Shown here piece by piece: positions 56,369-64,000 of a DNA stretch of 64,000 nucleotides (the stretch's first letter is position 1; each line of letters starts with the position of its first letter). The translations under genes were made by a program, and so were the position numbers. The notes under the pieces were generated by a model. The model ran no database searches, was not told the DNA's origin, and saw nothing but the letters and a program-made list of their open reading frames with translations. The stretch is from Calocera cornea HHB12733 (Eukaryota > Basidiomycota > Dacrymycetes > Dacrymycetales > Dacrymycetaceae): positions 62,001 to 126,000 of the forward strand of contig KV423966.1 in NCBI GenBank assembly GCA_001632435.1, in the 5' to 3' direction.

Positions 56369-58628
56369 TTTCCCAATCTATAGCTGATTGGTAATTTCCC
56401 CGTATTGATCCCCGCGGACTGCCGTTGTATTTCTAGGCTGTACAATCTAAGTATGCTCAATAGCCGAATAAGGAGATGTTTGCTATCAGTAGGATGTCCG
56501 ACTCTGCGGCTTTGTGATTGGGAGGGTGGTTCGTTGTGCGGGCAGGGTGTGTCATATCCGCGGCAGCAATATCCGGCGCGGGTGGAGCACGTCATGAGAA
56601 GCGAACACGCGTAAACCGCGTTGCTTTTGAAGGTTTTCGCGCCGAAACCATGCGTCGAAGCTGCGCTCGGCTTCCAAGACCGATACCCAACAACGTGGAA
56701 AGCAGGAAAAGCGCTGATTGTGACTTCAATATGACGTGACTTTTCGATGACCTGGAGGACCCCGGACCACCAGCTCCTTCGATGCTTTTCATCGCAATAC
56801 CCGAATTTTGGAATGTGGCGCTGTCCGTGCCTCAGATCATGCCCGCGACCTATTGATATTATCAATCCCGGCCTCCACCCTTCTTTCCTCCGTGCATACG
56901 GGACTTGCTTGTGGCTGGTGGCAGTACCCGGCGACATCTTCTCCGTCCGCTTTTAGGATTTATTAGACCAGGGACGGATCTATTGTATCGGAGGACATTC
57001 GAAGGCGGGGAGCGGGCGCCGGGCATAAACGCGCAGGAAGCTGTGCTTCACGCTCGAGCCAGTGCGCACTGCCCATATCGGAAACCGAGCTTGGAGCTAA
57101 AGCTGTGACTAGCATTGGAGCGCACTGCGGGACCCCACCTCGAAATCATGAGGGCCGAACCAGACTAGAAAATTGCCCGCTTAAGACATGCGGGGCCTAG
57201 CGTCGCCCATTCGCGCCTCAACTCGGAGCCCGGTGCCACAGCCGGCTCCCCGCCAAGGTCCGGAATGGATAGCGACACATGACGAGGATGGGCGCTGTCG
57301 CCAGCTTTCATCTTCCGCGTGCGAAGAGGTCAGTAATGCTATATCCATGTAATGCGCAACCGCACATTTTCGCCACAACGGCTGGTAAAGTTAGTTGAGA
57401 ACCCAATTACCCCGCTCCAGAACGGTCGGACGCCCTTTGTTCTTGTCATCTAAATCCGCTGAGCTCCTTTGTCTGTGTCTCATGTCGCGGACCGCGGATC
57501 TAGACCCGTTGCAATGGAAACGATCATGAGACATTCTGTCCTTTGATCCGGTTGCGTGACAATGGATCATGGCATGTGCTGCTTGCCCTAGACAGGTTCT
57601 GTAGAGAAGTCATTTTCTAGTGTTGAATATTCACAGTCAGTCAGTAGTGAGTAAGATGACTAAACCTGCTGCCGTTGATCGACGAAACTAGATCCACCTA
57701 GAGAGCCTTTCTCGCCGCATGACGAGCCATGCTGTCTTATTTTTGGATGAAACTGTTCGCGTACTGAAATGGATGTCAAAAGGACGTGCAAGCCGTAGGA
57801 CTTGTATTAGTAGAGTGTACTGATTCCTGGAGACGTCTCGTCGGCAGCAAAGTTTCTGATAAGCAGGAGTACCGTAACAACACATCTGTTCGCCGACCAT
57901 TAACTGCATTATGATGCGCCCACTTACGTTTACCTTCGAGGGAACGACACAGACCAGGGAACGCTCGCTGAAGCACTGCCCTCACAGCTGCTCGCCGAGC
58001 ACGATGACAATGGTGGCCAGTGGATAAGTGCGACACTGAAACTCAGAGTGACAGGATGTCTCTGTAACTCTGCAAATCATGAGTGCAAGCTGTGACTACA
58101 TTGATATTGCGGAGCGTTCCAGCTCGGGCATTTTGTGGAGAGCGGCAGCTCCGAGTCGACCATGGGCGAATCTCGATTGTGAGATCCGCGCCAATGGCCG
58201 GAGCACGTGCATTGAAAACTGTATAGAGTGCGATAATTGTCAGTAATAAGGACGACCATTCCAATGGTCGTTGCGGTTTAGGTTGCAAGTGGATGACTTG
58301 CCGTAGACATAAAAACCCAGATTTCGGGCTCCCAGATGCGCCACATAGGGTCTGCCGAGGTGCCGCTGTCACAATTCAAACTCCGAAGCACTTCCAGATT
58401 TATGCAGGGCGATCCTAGATTGCGAATCTGGAAGAGGGGGTCGACCCCCTCTTCCAGATTTTTTGGCCGACCCAGACCTTCACGGAACCACATCTCATCA
58501 CAAGTGTTTCACGGCGCGCACGGCACACTTCAGGATGCGCCAATCACAGGCATGCAATGTACATTGTCATCTTGGTATCTTCATCAGCCCGCAGATTGCG
58601 CATCCTGCCTACCACGACCATCTCCACC
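56369..58628. other. Intergenic region left of the mobile-element genes
   Basis: About 2.3 kb. 56369-58300 has only short or shadow frames. From about 58327 the first half copies of the TGCGC motif appear, a 36-bp perfect palindrome lies at 58425-58460, and another AGGATGCGCC occurs at about 58533. This may include the left end of the element. Confidence 0.45.
58425..58460. repeat. Perfect 36-bp palindrome
   Basis: Two 18-bp arms with no loop, centred on GTCGAC; each arm reads AATCTGGAAGAGGGGGTC. A further direct copy of CTTCCAGATT stands at 58391-58400. It is placed at the left border of the motif-rich region and could mark an element end or a junction of two ends. Confidence 0.9.
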
Positions 58629-59912
58629 ATGTCCGGCTCCTCCTTTCGCGCACCCTCTCCGACGCCCACTCCCTCCTACGTCCCTTCAACCTTTCCGCAG
58701 CCTTCCGCAACCTATGTGGCTCCCACCGCACCTTTTGCAACACCTGGCTATGCTTCTCAGTGGGGCTCCGGCAGCCCCTACAGCCGCAGCCCAAGAACAA
58801 TGCCCGACTCACCTCAACTGGACGCCGACGGCTTCCCGCGCACCCTGGACGATCTACGCAGCTACGCCATGGCTTCCGAGCCTGTTGCCCACGCAGCACA
58901 GGATGCGCAGCCTGCCACAACCACCCGAAAGCGCAAGGCAACAAAAGCAGTGGCGGAGGGTGCGCCTGATGCAAAGAAGACTCCCAAGGGCGGCCGGGGT
59001 TCAGGTGTCCGCAATTTCAGCATGGCTGAATTGCAGGAGTTGATCGAGCTCATTGAGAGCCACCGCCCCATTGGCTCTGATGGATGGGAGGCTGTGATGG
59101 CGGGCATGCAAACTTATTGGGCATCCGAAGGCATGGATGCCCGTACTCCTGAGAGCCTCAGGCGGAAGTTTGCTGAGGTGCGCAGCCTGGGAAGGATGCG
59201 CAACACCTCCCACTGACCCCCGTTGTAGCTGGCACGGAAGCCAAAGCCGACTGGCGATGGCGAAATGCCAGATCTCATACGGCGCGCCAAAGATGTCGAC
59301 CGCGAGATTCAGAATGACGTTCACATGGGCAACCTACAGGACGACGAAGATGTCGAAGAGGTTATCCCATGGTCACCCTCTGACCGAGAGGATGCGCCGG
59401 GGCCAGCGCAGCCTGCGCGTGGTTCGCACACACCCAGCACATCTGCAAATGATGATGTCCTGCTCCGCCAACGCCGTCATGTCACCCACGGCACCAAGTC
59501 CAGTGGTCGCCCATCACAGACTGCAACCTTGCTGGCCAATGTCAGCAGGGCCTTTGACCCCGACGCGCAGACTGAACGGATGCAACGGCGCGAATCAATC
59601 CGAGCCGAGCGCAGCCTGTTCCAGAGTGAAATATCCTCGCTCCAGGCTCAACTCCGAGACAAGCAGTACGAGCTGGTGACGGTCAGCATGGAGAAAGACA
59701 AGCTTATTGAGTCGCTCAGGACTCAGGTCCTTCAGGATGCGCGAGCCCTCCTCGTCGTACAGGGTGAGCTTGATGTGGCCAAGGCCAAGCTTGAGATGCA
59801 GGAAAGGATGCGCACTATGATGATGGGCATGGGAAACATGGGTCAATTAATAGCGCACTCTATGAGTCTGTCGCCACAAGAGGGTGCTCACTCATCTTCC
59901 ACCACAATGTAA
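58629..59912 (+). CDS. Myb/SANT-like DNA-binding protein of a PIF/Harbinger-type element
   Basis: 410 residues; exons 58629-59177 and 59229-59912, one 51-nt intron. After a Ser/Pro-rich N-terminus and a basic stretch (TTRKRKATKA), the conserved domain runs from about residue 128: NFSMAELQELIELIE, PIGSDGWEAVMAGM, ESLRRKFAELARKPKPTG. The Trp spacing and GW...R(R)KF pattern match the SANT-like/DUF6818 type. A coiled coil (LQAQLRDKQYELVTV) follows, ending Met-rich. It lies tail to tail with the DDE gene, overlapping by 25 bp. SANT-like plus DDE is the standard PIF/Harbinger pair, in which the SANT protein helps the nuclease bind DNA. Copies of the TGCGCA palindrome lie in the intron and in the coding sequence. 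Confidence 0.82.
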
Positions 59913-61257
59913 TGAAATTTCGCCACTCTGTCTGCCTTCCGAATGTCCGGGAAGAACATTTCTCGCAGAGACCCCCAGACCTGCTTCTGCTCCTTTGTTT
60001 CGGTCCAAATTGGCTCGTATACGCTGCGCAACTGGTTGATGCCAACCAGGCGCACCCTGATCTGATGGAGTCGAAAGACGGTCTCCAGCAGGGTGCGCCG
60101 TGCCCTCCCATCGTTTGCATCCAAGGGGAGGCGCAGCCTGCCAAAGGAGCCTTGGATCGCCCGCATCCCCCATTCGGCTGATTGCCGGAATGAAACCAAT
60201 TGATCAAGGAATTGGACTTGTTCCCGGGTGGTTCGTGTACCACTCTTTACTGGTGTCTTGATCTTACTTCTGAGCGTACTTCGATTATGCGGGAACGCGG
60301 TGTCGGCAGCAAGGAAGTATGGGTCCGGTGTGTTTTCCTCGAGCTGAGCATAAATCCCACTTGATACTCTGGAATCATGCCAGCTGCCGGGTGCATTGAT
60401 AGCTGCATGGAGCAGTTCGCCTGGGAGGAAGGTTTGTGCGTCAGTGCATCCTCAGGCTGCGCATCCTGAAGCGTACCCCGAGTAGAGAATACAAGCACGT
60501 TGCTTGTGAAATGCCCATGCAACCACCCATTGTACTGCGCATTCTGCCAGCGCTCGTCACTGGAGGTTGCTGTGGGCAGGTTGAGCCCGTCGACAGAGCC
60601 GAACGCACCCTGCAGCAGTGGATGCCTTGCAACGACCAGTTCGGATAGCTTTTCCATGTCTTCTTCTTCAGGCCATACTATTCGAGCTTCTGGAACACTT
60701 TTCAGGGTGCGCAAAAGGAGATCCAGGGCAAATGCGCGATATCGTGTGATTGTCGATGGGATGAGAGCGAAGATTTGGGCCAGGGACTTGTCGAGCATCG
60801 TGGAGTTGAGCCAGTACAGTACTAACCCCAGACCTCCGGCAGCATTGAGGGACCTTTTGCCTGGCCTTGCTTCTCCCCAGGCAGATACATCTGGACGGGG
60901 GATCGCTGAAGTATTCCAGAGGTCTTCGAATCCGGCCTCCAGGATGCGCTTGAAGGTCTTCACGTCCAGCCCCATCGTGGTGATGTACGCGCGATCGACC
61001 TCACCTGTCAGCACGGTCTGGAAGGGGGTGCGCAGCCTGGGGTTCCGAAGGAGGTCTCGCCGGGAGAGGTAGGCGCGGTGCGCTCGACGGTCTCTTGCTC
61101 CGTGCAGCGCAGCCTGATGATCAACCACTATCAAGAAGGCTGCGCCCTGTAATTGCTCCTCGGAATCGTCATCAGAGGAGTCGCTCGCAGTAGTTGATGA
61201 GTAGGTGGAAGGTGATGGTGAGGGTGCGCGCTGTATCCCCCGTGGTACACGGTGCAT
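59888..61257 (-). CDS. PIF/Harbinger-type DDE transposase
   Basis: 437 residues; exons 60477-61257 and 59888-60420, one 56-nt intron. A helical N-terminal part precedes the nuclease fold. First catalytic Asp in GAFGSVDGLNLP, second in AINAPGSWHDSR (completed across the intron), and the Glu in QSAEWGMRAIQGSFGRL, followed by FGRLR. This is the HARBI1/DDE_Tnp_4 signature. All three residues are present and the frame is intact, so it could be active. Its stop lies inside the 3' end of the SANT-like gene. The intron contains a full TGCGCA palindrome (60453-60468). Typical Harbinger ends and a 3-bp target duplication were not found. Confidence 0.88.
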
Positions 61258-61442
61258 ACTGTGCGGCGGTTAACCTCTGCATTTGCGGTTGGATGTTCAC
61301 TGGCGAGCCAGACTTCAGGATGCGCACCCTGAAGTCTCAGATTCATGTATTGCACCGGCCAAACAAAGCAAAGTAAATGGAATTCATTACACGCGCGACG
61401 CGACGCGACACGCGACGCGTCAGAGTACAGCACATGCTAGCC

Positions 61443-64000
61443 CTACGATTTCTTCACAAATTCGGTAACAATCCACTGGTTCCGGCCCTTCCACTGTATG
61501 GGGTGTCAGAGCAGTCACCCGAGCAGGATGCGCGCAGCCTGATCTGTACTCACCGGCCCGTGCTGCTCCGTACGTGCTTCCACGGTCATGAGCCAGCGTT
61601 TCGTCTCCAAATTGTCGACGGCCCAACGGGCCAGGTTGTACTGCTCAAACTGGCGCGCAACCGGTCAGGATGCGCGCAACCTGTCAGGATGCGCACTCAC
61701 ATCGTTGTTGTTGAGGTCCATTCTTTGCCGCATGTACTCAGCCGACATCCCGAGCGCACCCTTCGTCGCCGTGTCGAATGCCACGGCCTCGTGAACGTCC
61801 CCGTTACGGTCCTTGATCCTGAATCGCATACGATACCTGTGTTTGGAGTCAGTGGAGTGTATTTGGCAGTTAGGCTGCGCACCCTGAGGATGCGCAGCGC
61901 CCCACATACCTGCCCATACCTTTCTCGAAGACGTGATCGCAGCGCGCGCATTGGTATTGGGTCGGACTAATGGCGTTCCCGGCCTCGACCTTCTTGTTGC
62001 AGTGCGGGTTGGCGCACCCTACATAGGTCACCGACCCGGGGTTCAGCACCTGAATATGCCCCTCGATCTTGAAGTGCGACGGAACCTGGTCGAGCCCGAG
62101 ATGTTGGGCCTCGACCTGAGCCATAGAGAGCGTGGGGGCACGCGTAGTGAGCCCCCACCTGCGCAGAGCCTTCGAGCCTTCCGCGCTGCAGCTCAATGCG
62201 AGGACGTTCCACTCGGTGTCGTTGGCGAGCATCATGTTCCACCTGGCAAGAGGGGTTAGGATGCGCATCCTGGGAGGCGAGGCGCAACCTCAGGCTGCGC
62301 CGTGCTCACCAAGCTACCATGTCGTTGTACGCCGCCGCAAGCATGGGATGGTCCTGCCCGAGCCAAATCTCCGTCAGTCCGTGCTGGGTCTTCAGGCAGA
62401 TGTCATCTTGGCGGGTATCGTCCATGAGCACGTTGTGCAACATGACGACCTCGCCATCCCGTCCGTAGAGCTGCTCTGGGAACTCGTCCCATGCCATGAG
62501 GCGGCGAGCGATGAGCGTCTTGTCGGTGACCCAACACTCGCAGCGAGTCAACGAAGGAGGGGTCGTCCAGCCCTGTCTATTGTCAGACAGGTTGCGCACC
62601 CTGTACGGCTGGCTCACCTTCGTCGCGTCTTGCTTGGGCTTGCCTGGTATGATCGCGCTTGTGTTCATGATCACACACCATACATCTGGTGTGCAATCAG
62701 CACAGGATGCGCAGCCTGTAACGCATCCACGCACCAATCGATTTGTTGTAGAAGCCGCGCTCGAGCTGGTTGAGACGGCGAGGGCGGATGATGTAGTCGG
62801 GGATCTGAGGGTCTTCTTGCTGTATGCAAGTCAGCAGGCTGCGCACCCTGCGAGGATGCGCAACTCACCTCGTAGATCTTGCAGGACTTGTCCAGGGCCA
62901 GTTGCGCCTTGTGAAAGGTACGGCACCATTTCGCCGTCGCTACAACCTTCACGTTGAACAGCTGATAGCAACGGCCGATGCGCAGCCTGTCCACGTATGG
63001 CTTCAACTCAGGGCGAACAACGGCATCCATTGTGGTGTACGGGTCGTGCACGACGAGGTCGATCGTGCTATTCTTGTTCTCGATGCGCGTCACGCGTACA
63101 ACTGCATTGCCGATGTTGCCGGGGCCCAGCGATGAAAGGAGGTCCCACCCAGGGTGCGCCGGATGGTTCTCTGGGAGGGGAACGAAGGCTGTCGGGTAGG
63201 CGAAGGGCTTGAGCAGCTCGATATAGGGGTTGGGGGCAGGGGCGGGCTGTTGGGCGATGGCGGGGTTGACAGGATGCGCACCCTGTCGGGCAAGGATCTC
63301 TGTTGGGTTGGCACCCCAACGGTAACCCCAGCCAGGTACGTCGCAGACCGAGTTCAATCCCTCCTGGACCAGGCCGTTGGCGTCGAGCGGTGTCCACCCT
63401 GGTGGGATCATGTGGCGAGCAAAGTTGGGGAGCGGCTCGCCCACGGTGAAGAGCCATCCACCCATCGGCGCACCCTGGAGCGCAGGCTGCGCATTCTGTG
63501 GGGCGTGGTTGTTGTGTCCGTCGACGGGGATGTTCGCATCCAATCCACGGAGCAAGGGTGGACCTTGCGAGACCAGTTGCCGATAGGCCGGTGGCACCCA
63601 TTCGTAGCTCTTTGGGTCGCCGCGTACTGATGTATATGCGTTTGCGCGAGCGAATACGATGTCGGTTCGTTGCGCTGGTCGGCCGATCTTCTCAGGGTGC
63701 GCCTGAACTCGAGCGACGTTCCAGACGAGGATGGAGACACTAGAGTAGGGGTTAGCGCATCCTGTGGGGGACGTGGGACAGCAGGGTGCGCACCAGTGCT
63801 GATTGTCCAATGGCGGAAACCACACCTCATGCCCAATCAGCCGGACTTCGTCGTAGCACTGGAGATGCCCGGACTGAATCTTGTGGACGACATCGAGACC
63901 GGCAACGACAGGGATGGTGAGCAGGCTATCGCTGATCCAGAGGCTGCGTACGCGTCAGGTTGCGCATCCTGAGGAGCATGCGACTCAACTCACGTCCAGA
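61443..64000 (-). CDS. RPA1-like single-strand DNA-binding protein (5' end outside window)
   Basis: At least 676 residues; exons 63994-64000, 63824-63943, 62869-63739, 62735-62819, 62618-62685, 62310-62572, 61910-62242, 61701-61836, 61554-61649, 61443-61493. An OB fold is visible around VVRVTRIENKNSTIDLVV and RIGRCYQLFNVKVVATAKW, a second around IDVWCVIMN. A C-terminal domain has a four-Cys zinc ribbon (VGCANPHCNKKV, then CARCDHVF) followed by YRMRFRIKD and GALGMSAEYMRQ, as in the Rep_fac-A C-terminal domain. In RPA this subunit coats single-stranded DNA. A long Pro-rich segment lies before the first OB fold. Every one of its nine introns carries the TGCGCA palindrome. Whether it is a mobile-element gene or the host RPA1 is open. 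Confidence 0.78.

Larger units (their letters stand above)
58327..63975. repeat. Dispersed palindromic motif CAGGNTGCGCANCCTG
   Basis: Near-complete copies start at 58899, 60453, 61316, 61524 (18 bp), 61666 (18 bp), 62588, 62703, 62835, 63270, 63483 (one mismatch) and 63956. Many more half copies (AGGATGCGC, AGGGTGCGC, GCGCACCCTG, GCGCAGCCTG) fill the gaps, on average about one motif per 130-150 bp. The copy at 61316 is extended by flanking arms to GACTTCAGG...CCTGAAGTC (61311-61336). Spacing is irregular and both coding exons and introns are hit. I noticed no such density left of 58.3 kb. Confidence 0.9.

Noticed and set aside
56101..56937. 278-codon open frame on the minus strand
   Set aside because: Half of it is the reverse of the orphan gene at 55172-56368; the rest has no recognisable features.
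58327..63975. CRISPR-like array
   Set aside because: The motif is palindromic, irregularly spaced, lies in exons and introns, and the genome is eukaryotic.

Overview
This window looks like nuclear DNA of a filamentous basidiomycete, probably an agaricomycete. The coding genes are GC-rich and closely packed. They are broken by many 45-65 nt introns, often with GTGCGY or GTRNGT donors. The protein set is fungal: a PriA-like cysteine-rich secreted protein, tandem F-box proteins, a Zn2Cys6 factor, secreted GH37 trehalase, RIO1 and PIF/Harbinger-type genes. No tRNA, rRNA, CRISPR array or prokaryotic signal was found. Gene models were spliced by hand from reading frame, GT-AG borders and family conservation. 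Exon lengths sum to whole codons in every model given, except the frameshifted F-box gene.

Layout. 0-22 kb: 5' end of TRP4 (minus), two tandem MFS genes, a GNAT acetyltransferase, an amino-acid permease, a trehalase, a histone H3 with a four-residue tail insertion, a second GNAT, two F-box genes (one frameshifted), an S10 carboxypeptidase homologue and a third MFS paralogue. This block is rich in local duplicates. 22.6-29 kb: PriA-like protein, RIO1 kinase and dihydroxy-acid dehydratase (ILV3). 31-46 kb: Zn2Cys6 protein, septin-like GTPase, chorismate mutase (ARO7), V-ATPase proteolipid and an endosomal/vacuolar-type syntaxin head to head, MFS sugar transporter, a small membrane protein, and a PRMT3-like protein without its methyltransferase domain. 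46.5-56.4 kb: GCFC/PAXBP1-type splicing factor, a small orphan gene, a SANT-like transposon-related protein and an orphan protein with one hydrophobic segment.

58.3-64 kb is the most unusual part. It holds a Myb/SANT-like gene and a PIF/Harbinger DDE transposase gene in convergent overlap, next to a gene for an RPA1-like single-strand DNA-binding protein that runs off the right edge. The whole stretch is peppered with a palindromic motif, CAGGNTGCGCANCCTG, in full and half copies. It lies between and inside coding exons and in all eleven introns, and I did not notice it elsewhere in the window. A perfect 36-bp palindrome lies just to the left. I read this as a large mobile element, or part of one, that carries its own dispersed binding site or replicating micro-repeat. 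That reading is inference; the repeats and gene models are visible in the sequence.

Roles. The core genes serve tryptophan, phenylalanine/tyrosine and branched-chain amino-acid synthesis (TRP4, ARO7, ILV3), uptake of amino acids and sugars, extracellular carbon use (trehalase), vacuolar acidification and fusion, ribosome maturation (RIO1) and splicing (GCFC). Apart from the divergent V-ATPase/syntaxin pair and the mobile-element genes, I see no functional cluster.
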